Part shown: positions 36,192-45,336 of the stretch, piece by piece
How positions within the stretch are numbered: the stretch's first letter is position 1
How the letters are laid out: every line of letters begins with the position of its first letter
From: JASGKO01 sp049840595
GTDB lineage: Bacteria; Verrucomicrobiota; Verrucomicrobiia; Chthoniobacterales; Chthoniobacteraceae
NCBI GenBank assembly: GCA_049840595.1
Contig: JASGKO010000042.1
Location: forward strand, 62,001 to 126,000
Direction of reading: 5' to 3'
DNA: 64,000 bases
The notes under the pieces: generated by a model
Database searches by the model: none
What the model saw: only the letters and a program-made list of their open reading frames with translations
What the model was told of the DNA's origin: nothing
Translations under genes and position numbers: made by a program

Positions 36192-38181
36192 GGCGTTCGG
36201 GGGTGGTTAGCGCCTTCAGCTCGGCCAGGGATTGTTCCGCCACCTTTCGACCGAGGGCGATATACTTGCGGGGATTGTTGAAATCGTGCCAGTGCGAGTC
36301 GCAGTTCCACGGGCGCAGCACCAGATCGGCCTCGCGCGAGGCGTATTCGGCGATCCGCGTCTGCACACCGTTCGTCGCGCGCAGCATGGTGTCGAGCACG
36401 TTGCCGCTGGCGAAGTAGTTGAGATGACGGTTCAACGCGGTGCCGCATTTTCGGAAAACCGAGGGGGCGGGCTTCGACGCGCCGAGCTCGCGGGCGAGAT
36501 CGAGGCTCTGCCGCAGACGGTCGGGCGTGGGGATGGTATTCACCGCGATCACCCGCTCCAGCCCCATCTCGCGCAGCACATCCACCGGCAGCGGATCGGC
36601 GATGCCGCCGTCGATGAAGGTCTCGCCATCCAGCGTCACCGGCACGCAGATGCCTGGAATGGCGATACTCGCCTCCACGGCGGCTGCCACCGGGCCATTC
36701 GAGAACACGACCCGCTCCAGCGAATCGAGATAGGTCGCGACGACCCGCAGTGGCAGCCGCATCTGGGAGAAAGTGACGTCGCCAATAAAACGGTGCAACC
36801 GCTTGATCGCCCGGCTGGTGCGCAGGAAACCCTGTCGCGGCGGAAACACCGGATACGCCAGCCGCACCAGACTCCAGCGCGAATCGAGCCTCGGCGGCGC
36901 AACGCTCCAGCCCCTCGCCATCATGCCCTGCCGCCCACACGCTGCCGACAAAGGCGCCCATGCTGGAACCCGCGACCGCATCCACCTCGATACCGTTTTC
37001 CTCCAACACCTGGATCACTCCGATGTGCGCCAGCCCCTTGGCCCCGCCGGAGGAAAGCGCGAGGCCGATGCGCCGCCCGGTGATGAGCCGCGCGAGGCTG
37101 TTGATCTGCTGGCCGAAGGAACGCGCCCGATCAATGAAGCCGCTCGCCCCGCCAGTCGGCGCGCCGCGGACGAAGGCGCTGGCGGGATGCCGGAGTTCGT
37201 CGAGTGCGGCGCTGAACTCCTCGACCGCCCCGAAATCGCCCGCGCTCACCATCGGCAGAATTTTCACCTGCCCCTGCAGATCGTGCGCGGCGACTTGATC
37301 GAGCAGCAGCTTGAAGTCGTAGAGGCACCGCACGGAGGGCTCCAGCCACACCACCGCGAAATCCGCCTGGACCAGGCATTCCAACATGACGCCGGGATGG
37401 ACCGACGGGCCAACATCCAGCACCACGCCGGTGAAATGGCGACCGAGATGCCCGGCCAGTGGCGCAATGAGCCGGGCCTCGCGCTCATCGCCGCCGGTGT
37501 GCAGGTGCAGGTGATGAAAACCCCGCTCATGCTCGCGGCTTTCCGAGGTGTAGCAGAACTCACCGTCGCTGCGCACCTCGTCGCGAGGCCAGTCCTGCAA
37601 CATCGGGTGCTGTGTGCCACCGCTCATTTCCACCAGCAGCACCGATTCGTGCGCCAGCCCGTGCAGCGAACTCGCCAGCCGCTCGGCGACCGCCTCCTGG
37701 TGAAGCTGCGGGCTCAGGGAAATCATCGCGACCACGCGCCCGGCCCCGGCGCGCTTCTCATGGCGCTCGCGCAGCATGCGCAAGTGGGACGCCACCCGCT
37801 GGAAATAGCGCCCGCCCAACCCCGGATATTTCTCGAAGGCTCCTGCAACGGCTGCCCTTGAATCGGCAGCACCACACAGCGGGAAATCACCCGCACGGTG
37901 GAGCGATACGGCTCCTGATTGAGCATCTCCCGCTCGCCCAGGGTGTCGCCCGGGCCAAAGACTTCATCCACCACTTCCGTCCCGCGCTCGCCCAGATGGC
38001 TGGACTGGCAGCGCCCGCTGAGGAGCAGATAGATCGCCTGGCTCGACTCGCCTTCGCGAAAAATGACCGTGCCCTTGTGGAACTCGCGGATGACCGTCTC
38101 GGAAAGCAACTCCCTGAGTTGCGTGGCGGGCAGCAGCGAGAGGAGGGGATGCGATCGCAGGCTACGAATGTTGAGCTTCAT
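36154..38181 (-). CDS. Cyclic-nucleotide-binding, patatin-like phospholipase (NTE type, two frameshifts)
   Basis: About 675 residues after repair. Residues 1-130 are a Crp-like cNMP domain (FHKGTVIFREGESSQAIYLL, FGPGDTLGEREMLNQEPYRS). A middle Rossmann-like segment follows, as in bacterial NTE homologues (RVVAMISLSPQLHQEAVAER, FTGVVLDVGPS). The last part is a patatin hydrolase: GLALSSGGAKGLAHIGVIQ oxyanion loop, nucleophile Ser in AGSSMGAFVG, and the dyad Asp in FIDGGIADPLP. It should release fatty acids from phospholipids under nucleotide control. Breaks lie near 37839 (one base missing) and 36883 (one extra). It heads the lipid operon and overlaps the ligase by 38 bases. Confidence 0.8.
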
Positions 38182-38429
38182 GGCGGGGGATGGGCCACTG
38201 CGTTCAACTACCTGTCCACTGTACTTCCAACCATCCAGGCAGCTATATTTCAGCAGCCCCTGTTGGTTTTGCTTGGGGGGTCCGGTCTCCCGGAACTGAG
38301 CCACCATACGCCCCATTTTGCAGGTGTGCAACTACGTCACGGAAGAACCGCGATTCGGACGAAAAATCACCAGGGAATGATTAAAAATTTCACCGCCAAG
38401 TCGCGAAACTTTAAAAGTTGCGCCAGCGC

Positions 38430-39958
38430 TCAGCGCTGCTCGCCGAAAAGCTTGCTCACCTTCTCCTTCACCGCCGCATCCATCTTAATGAGTGGCGGCC
38501 AGTCGCGCTTGAAGCCTTCGCCGGGCAGCTTCTTCGTGGCATCGATGCCGAGCTTGCTGCCGATCGCGATCTCGGTCGTGGCGTGATCGAGGACGTCGGC
38601 GGGGCCTTTGGTGAAGATGCTGTCGCGCTGGGGGTCGGTGTTGGCGGTGAGGTGGAAGAGCACTTCGCTGGTGTTGTGCACATTCACGTCGGCATCGACC
38701 ACGATCAGGTATTTCGTGAACATCATCTGCCCCATGCCCCAGAGGCCGTGCATGATTTTGTAGGCCTGCATGGGGTAGGTCTTTTTGATGCTCACCACGA
38801 CGAGGTTATGAAAAACGCCCTGGCCGGGAGCGCGATGTCCACGATCTCGGGGAAGTTCATTTGGAAGATCGGCAGGAACAGCTTCACGCTCGCCGCGCCG
38901 ATATAGAAATCCTCCATCGGCGGGATGCCGACGATGGTCGCGGGATACACCGCCTGCTTCCGATGCGTGATCGCCGTAATGTGAAACACGGGATACGGCT
39001 CCGGCAGCGTGTAGTAGCCGGTGTGGTCGCCAAACGGCCCCTCCTCGCGCAGCGGCTCGGTGGGGTCGATGTAGCCCTCGATCACGAAGTCGGCATTGGC
39101 GGGGACTTCCAGATCGTTGGTCTCGCACTTCACCAGCTCGATCGATTTCTTGCGCAGATAACCGGCGAGGAGAAATTCGTCCAACCCATCGGGCAATGGC
39201 GCGGTCGCGGCAAAGGGAAACGCCGGATCGCCGCCGATGAAAATCGTGACCGGCATCCGTTCGCCGCGTTCGTAGTAGCGGCGCCCATGACGCGCGGCGA
39301 CCTTTTGCAACTGCCAGTGCATGCCGGTGGTCTGGTCGTCATAGACCTGGATGCGATACATCCCGAGGTTCCGCTCGCCGGTATCGGGGTCGCGGGTGAC
39401 GACGCAGGGCAGCGTGATAAAGCGCCCGCCATCGAGCGGCCAGCATTTCAGGATCGGCAGCTCGGCGAGTGTGGGCGGATTCGGCGCGGTGCCGTTCTTC
39501 CAATCCGGCGCGCCGGGCCACGGCTCGGTGCGGCTCGCGGGCGTATCGAAGCGATGGATGACCTCCTTGCACGGACCGGTGCGGACGGTCTTTGGCTTGG
39601 CGTGACGCAGCTCCAGCGCGGTGCCGAGCAGCTTCAACGCTTCGCGGAAACTGGACGGCGGCTTGGCTTTCATCAACGCGCCGAGCTCCTTCGCGACGTC
39701 GTCCACCGACTCCGCGCCCATGCTCATCGCCATGCGCTTCCACGAGCCCATGGTGTTGATCGCCACCGGGAAGGGCGATACCTTGCCGTTGATGGTCGGC
39801 TGCTCAAACAGGAGCGCCTTGCCTCCGCCGGGCTGCTTCATCTCGCGATCGGCAATTTCCGTGATCTCCAGCTCCGTGGCGACGGGTTGCTTGATCCGTT
39901 TCAGTTCGCCCGCGCGTTCTAACGCGGCAATGAATTCCCCAAAACTTTCGTAGGCCAT
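38430..39958 (-). CDS. UbiD-family prFMN-dependent decarboxylase (one frameshift)
   Basis: About 509 residues. Seen: ELEITEIADREMKQPGGGKA at the N-terminus, GERNLGMYRIQVYDDQTTGM, the hallmark EGPFGDHTGYYTLPEPYPVF near the catalytic Glu, and the C-terminal YLIVVDADVNVHN metal/prFMN region. UbiD enzymes decarboxylate aromatic or unsaturated acids using prenylated FMN; in quinone synthesis they act on polyprenyl-hydroxybenzoate. No UbiX (flavin prenyltransferase) gene is in the window. One base is missing near 38821; restoring it gives ALPAEGVFHNLV across the break. ATG 39958 (MAYESFGEF) matches relatives. Confidence 0.85.
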
Positions 39959-39980
39959 GCGGTGGGTGTTTTTTCGAAGA

Positions 39981-40409
39981 TCAGCGTGGCAGGGTGGAGT
40001 CCGCCCATTGGACGACGCGGCCATTCACAAACGTGGCAGCCCGATAGGGAGCGGTGTGCATGAGATAGATCGGCGAATAGGGCAGAAAGTCATCGTCGCG
40101 CCCATAAAAACGCTCGTGTATCGGGATGATGGGAGCGGAGGTCACCTGGTCCTGCTCGGTGGTGAGATAGAGCCAGGTGACGAAGGGCTTGCCCTTTTCA
40201 CTCCCCTGCACAACTTGATCGGCCTTGCCCCAGGCGATGTAAACGGCGTCGGGCGCCCAGCCCTCGCGGATCCGTCCCTGGAGGGCGAAAGACTGATCGT
40301 TCCTGGAAAGCGCCGCGTAGGCCGCGGGATGGCTTTCGATCCGGGACTTGATGCTGGAGCAGGCGGAAAGCGCCACGAGCAAAAGCAGACACCACGCTAC
40401 GTGTTTCAT
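39981..40409 (-). CDS. Predicted lipoprotein
   Basis: 142 residues. MKHVAWCLLLLVALSACSSI is a lipoprotein signal with the lipobox LSAC, so Cys17 should be lipidated. The remainder (AALSRNDQSFALQGRIREGW, PDAVYIAWGKADQV) resembles small envelope proteins annotated hypothetical; the GxIxxGM/W-like and A-x-G-x-P pattern is reminiscent of OmpA-associated or BamE-like lipoproteins. It lies 22 bases upstream of UbiD on the same strand. No firm function. Confidence 0.7.
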   Translation of the reverse strand: MKHVAWCLLLLVALSACSSIKSRIESHPAAYAALSRNDQSFALQGRIREGWAPDAVYIAWGKADQVVQGSEKGKPFVTWLYLTTEQDQVTSAPIIPIHERFYGRDDDFLPYSPIYLMHTAPYRAATFVNGRVVQWADSTLPR

Positions 40410-40515
40410 AGGCTGCAAGCTAAGATACGCGCGGAACGGGGTCAACGCTCCCCTGTCGCGGGCGCAACATTCTTGCGCTTGGAGTCCGCAGCGATTTTGG
40501 TCTAATCTGCGGCCC

Positions 40516-40989
40516 ATGGAATTCACGCCCGCCCAATTCTCCCACCTCGACGAACAGGGACGGCTGCACATGGTGGATGTCTCGGCCAAGGAGATCACCC
40601 GGCGCGACGCCACCGCCTGTGGAAAAATCTCGCTGAACGCCGAGGCACTGCGGCTTATCGAGGGCAACCAGATCGCCAAGGGTAACGTCCTCGCCACCGC
40701 ACGGCTCGCCGGCATCCAGGCCGCGAAGCAAACTTCCTCGCTCATCCCGCTTTGCCATCAGCTCCAGCTCCAGCACGTGGAGATGGAGCTCCAACCCACC
40801 GCCGATGGCATCGACATCACCAGCACCGTACGCACAATCGGTCGCACCGGAGCCGAGATGGAAGCCCTCACCGCCGCCAGCGTGGCCGCACTCACCATTT
40901 ACGACATGTGCAAGGCGGTGGACAAAACGATGGTCATCGGCAACATCCGTCTCGTTTCCAAAACCAAAGCCCCGCTGACCGACGCCTAG
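40516..40989 (+). CDS. moaC: Cyclic pyranopterin monophosphate synthase
   Basis: 157 residues, full MoaC length. It begins with FSHLDEQGRLHMVDVSAKEI and carries RLAGIQAAKQTSSLIPLCHQ, VRTIGRTGAEMEALTAASVA and the catalytic YDMCKAVDK with the conserved Asp and Lys. MoaC converts 3',8-cyclo-dihydro-GTP, made by MoaA, to cPMP, the first stable molybdenum-cofactor intermediate. The start at 40516 gives the canonical N-terminus; the frame is open further upstream without homology. The mogA gene follows after 4 bases. Confidence 0.93.
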   Translation: MEFTPAQFSHLDEQGRLHMVDVSAKEITRRDATACGKISLNAEALRLIEGNQIAKGNVLATARLAGIQAAKQTSSLIPLCHQLQLQHVEMELQPTADGIDITSTVRTIGRTGAEMEALTAASVAALTIYDMCKAVDKTMVIGNIRLVSKTKAPLTDA

Positions 40990-40993
40990 CATT

Positions 40994-41473
40994 ATGATCC
41001 AGACCGGCATCATCACCATCTCCGACCGCGCCGCACGCGGTGAATACGAAGACCTCGGCGGCCCCGCCTTGCGGGCGGAGATTGAACGGCGCGGCTGGAC
41101 CGTTCTCGCCGAGGCGCTTGTGCCCGACGAGGTGGAAAAAATCCAGCAGGCCGTGCGTTCCTTTTGCCAGCAGGGCTGCGGGCTCATCCTCACCACCGGC
41201 GGCACGGGCATCGCTCCACGCGATGTCACCCCCGAGGCCCTCCGGCAGATCATGCGCGTCGAGCTCCCCGGCTTCGGCGAAGTGATGCGCGCGGAGTCGA
41301 TGAAACTCACGCCCAACGCCATCCTCTCGCGCGGTCTCGCCGCCGTGGTGGAGAGCTCGCTGGTCATCACCCTTCCCGGCAAGCCTCAAGGCGCGGTGGA
41401 TTGCCTCGGCTTCGTCGCCGGAGCCATCCCGCACGCCGTAAAGCTCGCCCGCCACGAGCCGACCTCGTGCTGA
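40994..41473 (+). CDS. mogA: Molybdopterin adenylyltransferase (MogA/MoaB family)
   Basis: 159 residues with ITISDRAARGEYEDLGGPAL, the MPT-binding LILTTGGTGIAPRDVTPEA and VITLPGKPQGAVDCLGFV. It adenylates molybdopterin before molybdate insertion. MogA and MoaB are hard to separate by eye, so the symbol is the likelier of the two. The overlap-like spacing with moaC indicates one transcript. With XdhC and a MoaD-like protein elsewhere in the window, the cell evidently uses molybdoenzymes. Confidence 0.85.
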   Translation: MIQTGIITISDRAARGEYEDLGGPALRAEIERRGWTVLAEALVPDEVEKIQQAVRSFCQQGCGLILTTGGTGIAPRDVTPEALRQIMRVELPGFGEVMRAESMKLTPNAILSRGLAAVVESSLVITLPGKPQGAVDCLGFVAGAIPHAVKLARHEPTSC

Positions 41474-41544
41474 ATTTTCTGCGCTGGGAAAACACCACTG
41501 TCTCTCGCAGTAACGAAGCGCTCACAGCCCCAGGCAAGGTCAGA

Positions 41545-41569
41545 GATCCTTCGACTTCGCTCAGGATGA
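41545..41569. repeat. Dispersed GATCCTTCGACTTCGCTCAG-type repeat
   Basis: This imperfect palindrome (ATCCTTCGA and TCAGGATGA ends around a TTCG core) is a sequence I recognise as recurring in intergenic DNA of many unrelated bacteria. It lies in the 158-base convergent gap after mogA. There is no coding capacity. Confidence 0.5.
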
Positions 41570-41631
41570 CATGGTTTTTGGAAGGAGCCCAAAAAAATGG
41601 AGCCCGGCAACCACGTCCGAGCCGCTTTTTC

Positions 41632-42687
41632 CTACTTCCCGCCCACCAACTGCTTCCCCGCAAAAACCTCCGCCAGCACCTGTGAGAACGCATGCGCCCC
41701 CGTGTCGTTCAAATGCCCTCCATCGAAGCGATTTGAGAGATCAAAAAACTGCGCATAACGCACGGCGTCGTTGAAAGCCAGCACCGGGCATCCGGCCTTC
41801 GATCCCAGAAAATCCCCACCCCGCTGCGGCATCGGTGGAATGACCAGACAGGGCTGCGCGCCTGCCGCTTTAATCTTCTGCAGTTCTTTCACAAACGCCT
41901 CCGCGCTCACCGGCTCCTCCGTAGCCGGCACCGGAGTTTTGGCATACATCGTGGCGAGATCAGTTTGAAACTTCTGCGCTTTGGCCGCGTTTTCAAAATG
42001 CGTCCCTTGCAAAGGCATGTAGCCCGCGTATTCCGTTGCGCCTTGCGTCTCGTCCGGTTGTGGCCGGAGCACGGCGGGCACGCGCCCGATGTTGGTGAGA
42101 TTCAGCAGGCAGATGCGCACATTCGCAAACAGATCGGTGGAATGCTTATAGACCCCGCGCAACCCATTTTTACCGACCAGCACCTTCGCCACCAGTGCCG
42201 TGGCTGGAGCATCGTGCCAGGCGATGGAACGCAGCGTCGGTTCATTGTCGGTGAGATAAATCGGCGCCTCCTCCAGGAACACCCATTTCAAATGCGCGGG
42301 CCTGGAGCGCAGCACCGTATCGAGCACCTGAAAAGTCGCCGGGGGAAACATCTCCTCCACCCCGAGATTGAATGAATGGCTGGCCACCCCGTGCTGCCGC
42401 ATCGTTTCATCGAACGCCGCAGGCACGATCCCATGGCAGATGCGGCTCGAGCCGATGAAAACGGCATCGAACTCATCCTTGTGCTGGAGAAAATAGGCGA
42501 GCTTGGGCGTGACCACCGGGAGCACCGGCTGCGGCACCGCCTGGTGCAAGACCCCTGCCGTAAGCGCAAAGGCTACCCCCGCGAGGGCAATGCTGGTGAG
42601 GGCACGCGCCAGCCTCCCCGCATACGCAACCGCCAGCGGGCGATCGAGCGGAGAATCGGAAATCAGACCAGCGATCGATTCACTCAT
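41632..42687 (-). CDS. Membrane-anchored SGNH/DltD-like protein
   Basis: 351 residues. One transmembrane helix lies at about 28-48 (ALTSIALAGVAFALTAGVLH). The extracytoplasmic part opens with FDAVFIGSSRICHGIVP, whose Ser resembles the block I nucleophile of SGNH hydrolases. It ends with RFDGGHLNDTGAHAFSQVLA, an Asp-x-x-His-like block V. Such proteins often O-acetylate or transfer acyl groups on exopolysaccharides alongside an MBOAT protein, but no MBOAT gene is nearby. The call rests on motifs only. Confidence 0.6.
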   Translation of the reverse strand: MSESIAGLISDSPLDRPLAVAYAGRLARALTSIALAGVAFALTAGVLHQAVPQPVLPVVTPKLAYFLQHKDEFDAVFIGSSRICHGIVPAAFDETMRQHGVASHSFNLGVEEMFPPATFQVLDTVLRSRPAHLKWVFLEEAPIYLTDNEPTLRSIAWHDAPATALVAKVLVGKNGLRGVYKHSTDLFANVRICLLNLTNIGRVPAVLRPQPDETQGATEYAGYMPLQGTHFENAAKAQKFQTDLATMYAKTPVPATEEPVSAEAFVKELQKIKAAGAQPCLVIPPMPQRGGDFLGSKAGCPVLAFNDAVRYAQFFDLSNRFDGGHLNDTGAHAFSQVLAEVFAGKQLVGGK

Positions 42688-42794
42688 GGTTAAACGACGG
42701 CTCCAGCCCCCGGCGAAAATGCTTTCCGTCGGGCCTCGGGTGCTGGACTGCTTTCCAGCGCAAGCGGTGTGGTGGCCATTTCCATATTCCCTGA

Positions 42795-42840
42795 TTTCGG
42801 GAGGATGTTTTCGCTCCCGAAACCTCGGGGATCACCCCGA
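42795..42840. repeat. Two adjacent perfect hairpins in a divergent promoter region
   Basis: TTTCGGGAG at 42795-42803 pairs with CTCCCGAAA at 42814-42822, and TCGGGG at 42825-42830 pairs with CCCCGA at 42835-42840. They lie between the divergent SGNH-like gene and the 42939 gene. They could be REP-like units or an operator; there is no T-tract. Confidence 0.5.
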
Positions 42841-42938
42841 TCTCTTGGAATTTCCATAGCCGCCCCCCTTGCCCAAGGCAATGCTTTTCTCGCGCCCCGC
42901 CCTTGCCGGATGCGCCGAACCGGCCTACCAACAAGCGC

Positions 42939-43826
42939 ATGCACCATGGCTCACCCATTCCGGAATCCCTGCCCGAGGCCACCTGGCACTCGCGCCGGGC
43001 CGCCCATGAGGAGCGGGTCGCGCAATGGATCGAGCCTCATCTTCAGCGGGCCGCCGAACGGCGGAAACATCCCGTTTACGACTTCCTGTTTGAATACTAC
43101 TCCTTCCGTCCCGGCTGGTTGCGGCGCTGGCATCCCGGCCTCGGGGTGGCGCTTGAAGGCGAGTCCGCCCGGGAATACCTGGCCTACCCCGGCTATGTGG
43201 AGACGGACGCGGGCATCGCAGCCGATCCCTTCTTTTGGAAGCCGGAACGCCGCGTCTTTGCGCACTGGCTGGTGACGCTGCTCCGCAACACCGCCGCGCG
43301 GGCCGGGCAGTATGGCTGCTTCGGGATGCACGAGTGGGCGATGGTCTATCGTGCGCCCGCAGTGCGGCATCCGTTGTGGCCCTTGCGCCTGGAGCCTGGG
43401 CAGATCGCGCAAGTCGTCGAGGCCCAGCCACCGCGGTGCACGCATTTCGACGCCTTCCGCTTCTTTACCCCCGAGGCCGCACCGCTCAACCGCTGGCAAC
43501 TCACCCGTCCCGGCATGCCCGATTTCGAGCAACCCGCCTGCCTCCATGCCAATATGGACCTCTACAAATGGGCCTACAAACTCGCGCCGTTCACGCCGTC
43601 CGAATGGATTACCGACGGTTTCGCCCTCGCGATGGAGATCCGTGCCGTGGACATGCGCGCCAGCCCCTACGATTTCTCCACCCTTGGCTTTGCCGCCATC
43701 CCGATTGAGACGCCCGAAGGCCGCGCCGACTATGAGGATCACCAGCGTGAATTTGCCCGCCGCGCCGCGCCGTTGCGCGAGCGATTGCTGGCGCTGACCG
43801 AGCGACTCGTGCAGTGCTGGGAATGA
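42939..43826 (+). CDS. Uncharacterised protein of a family often annotated 3-methyladenine DNA glycosylase
   Basis: 295 residues from ATG 42939; a TTG at 42903 would add 12. Hallmarks are HPVYDFLFEYYSFRPGWLRR, WHPGLGVALEG, CFGMHEWAMVYR, PPRCTHFDAFRFFTPEA and HANMDLYKWAYKLAPF. I recognise the family from many genomes, where it is sometimes labelled 3-methyladenine DNA glycosylase, but I see no helix-hairpin-helix or glycosylase motif and treat that name as unproven. The conserved His, Asp and Tyr residues suggest an enzyme. It stands alone and converges on the acyltransferase gene. Confidence 0.55.
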   Translation: MHHGSPIPESLPEATWHSRRAAHEERVAQWIEPHLQRAAERRKHPVYDFLFEYYSFRPGWLRRWHPGLGVALEGESAREYLAYPGYVETDAGIAADPFFWKPERRVFAHWLVTLLRNTAARAGQYGCFGMHEWAMVYRAPAVRHPLWPLRLEPGQIAQVVEAQPPRCTHFDAFRFFTPEAAPLNRWQLTRPGMPDFEQPACLHANMDLYKWAYKLAPFTPSEWITDGFALAMEIRAVDMRASPYDFSTLGFAAIPIETPEGRADYEDHQREFARRAAPLRERLLALTERLVQCWE

Positions 43827-43833
43827 CCAGCCG

Positions 43834-45336
43834 TTATCCGAAATTCGCCGCCTCGTTGATCGCTCGCTGGATCGCCACTGGATAACGGGCGACTTTTTCC
43901 GCATCGCCTTTGATCGTGATCGAGCCCACCGGCGTCCCGGCTTCGCCCGGCAGGTGCAGCCCGCCGATGGCGATGAACCCATCGTCAAAACCACCATCCG
44001 CCATTGGGGCCACAAAAACCTTCGCCGTCCGCAGCATGGAAACGCCCATCGTGCCAAAGGTCTTCTCCGCCAGCGCCGGATTGGCCCGCATCACCCGCCC
44101 GGCCAGGCCCGCGGGTAACAACGCCAGCCCACGCATCGCGCGAAAGGTCACCCCACGGCGCGAGCGCGCTCCCGCCACCAGCCGCTGGAATTCCGCCGCG
44201 TACGTCGGCAGGCCCTTTTCCCGAAACGCTCCCGGCGCGATCCCGATCAAATCGACCGCCCGGGGAAACTCTCCGTTGTCCGGCACCTCCACCGCCACCG
44301 CGAATTTCCGGCCCGCAAATTCCGGCTGCCGCTCCATGAGCCACAGCAGCAAAGCGACCACGGGCATGTCCCCGGTGGCCGCCAGCCGCTTGCGCAACGC
44401 AAGGAGCGGGCGAAAATCCAGAAACGCGCTCGCCAGGTGGATCTGTCGCTCCCCCGCCGTAGCCGCCGCGCAGGCCACTCGCGGCGCGGTGTCTTCAGCG
44501 AGCGCCTTGGGAAAGGCTGGCGTCGTCACCGGCCATGCCTTTTCGAGCCGGTCGAGCAACTCCTGCATGCTCCCGCCATCCGCTCCCGTGTGATGCACGT
44601 GCAGCCACACGTCCACCCGCTTTTCCACCGCCTGCCAACGGCAGAACACCTGTAAAAATCCACTCCCCGGAATCCGCCAGCGGTGAAAATCCGGCGGCGA
44701 AAACCGCTCCTCCCCGCTCCCCGGCAGGAACGCAACGCACACGCTCCCCAAAATGCGTCGGCAATAGGCCGTGCGGGCAATCCCCGAACCGCGCACGCCT
44801 TGGAAAACCAGGCGCTTCAATTCCTGCACCCGCCCGATTTCCGAGAAGTGCCGGGTGAGGTTGTAGCTCTCGATGATTGTCCGTTCGGCCGCCGCTTGCT
44901 CGCTCCCGGGCAGCAGCAAATTGCGGCTCGGATCCAGCCTGGTCTCCATGCTGGTGAGTTCGTCGTTCGCGCCATACCGCACCACCGCCACATCCACGAC
45001 CGACTTTTTCACCCGTTTCACCACCGCCCCGTAATGCTGTAACGCGAATCGCAAATCCGCCTCGTCGCGCAGGAAAGTGCTCAGCTTCTCCGCAAGCGCC
45101 GCCTCCACTTCCGCGCGATCCGTGGGGAGGTCTTCGCCCTCGAAAGGATCGAGCCCAAACGTCCCCAGCGCAAACTGGCACCCCTGGGATCGCAGCCCGA
45201 GCCCCAGCGTCCGCCGCCATGGGTCCGGTCGCCGCAGCCGCAGGGCCCAGAGCAGCAGCCCCACCGGAGCCGTCGCCAGGCTGGCCAGCGTCAGCATAAA
45301 GCGGGTGGAACCGGAGGCTGGTTTACTGGTTTGCAT
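43834..45336 (-). CDS. HHxxxDG acyltransferase-superfamily protein
   Basis: 500 residues from ATG 45336. A hydrophobic segment at about 14-32 suggests a membrane anchor. The HHTGADG motif in VWLHVHHTGADGGSMQELL matches the HHxxxDG catalytic signature of condensation, wax-ester synthase and CoA-dependent acyltransferases. The C-terminal part (VEVPDNGEFPRAVDLIGIAP, GTPVGSITIKGDAEKVARYP) resembles the E2-type acyltransferase core. Acyl donor and acceptor are unknown. Its start overlaps the MpaB-type gene's end by 14 bases, so the two form an operon. Confidence 0.6.
   Translation of the reverse strand: MQTSKPASGSTRFMLTLASLATAPVGLLLWALRLRRPDPWRRTLGLGLRSQGCQFALGTFGLDPFEGEDLPTDRAEVEAALAEKLSTFLRDEADLRFALQHYGAVVKRVKKSVVDVAVVRYGANDELTSMETRLDPSRNLLLPGSEQAAAERTIIESYNLTRHFSEIGRVQELKRLVFQGVRGSGIARTAYCRRILGSVCVAFLPGSGEERFSPPDFHRWRIPGSGFLQVFCRWQAVEKRVDVWLHVHHTGADGGSMQELLDRLEKAWPVTTPAFPKALAEDTAPRVACAAATAGERQIHLASAFLDFRPLLALRKRLAATGDMPVVALLLWLMERQPEFAGRKFAVAVEVPDNGEFPRAVDLIGIAPGAFREKGLPTYAAEFQRLVAGARSRRGVTFRAMRGLALLPAGLAGRVMRANPALAEKTFGTMGVSMLRTAKVFVAPMADGGFDDGFIAIGGLHLPGEAGTPVGSITIKGDAEKVARYPVAIQRAINEAANFG

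Noticed and set aside
40410..40515. Moco riboswitch upstream of moaC
   Set aside because: The 106-base leader has one short GCGCAA/TTGCGC hairpin but no arrangement I can match to the Moco RNA. A covariance-model scan would settle it.
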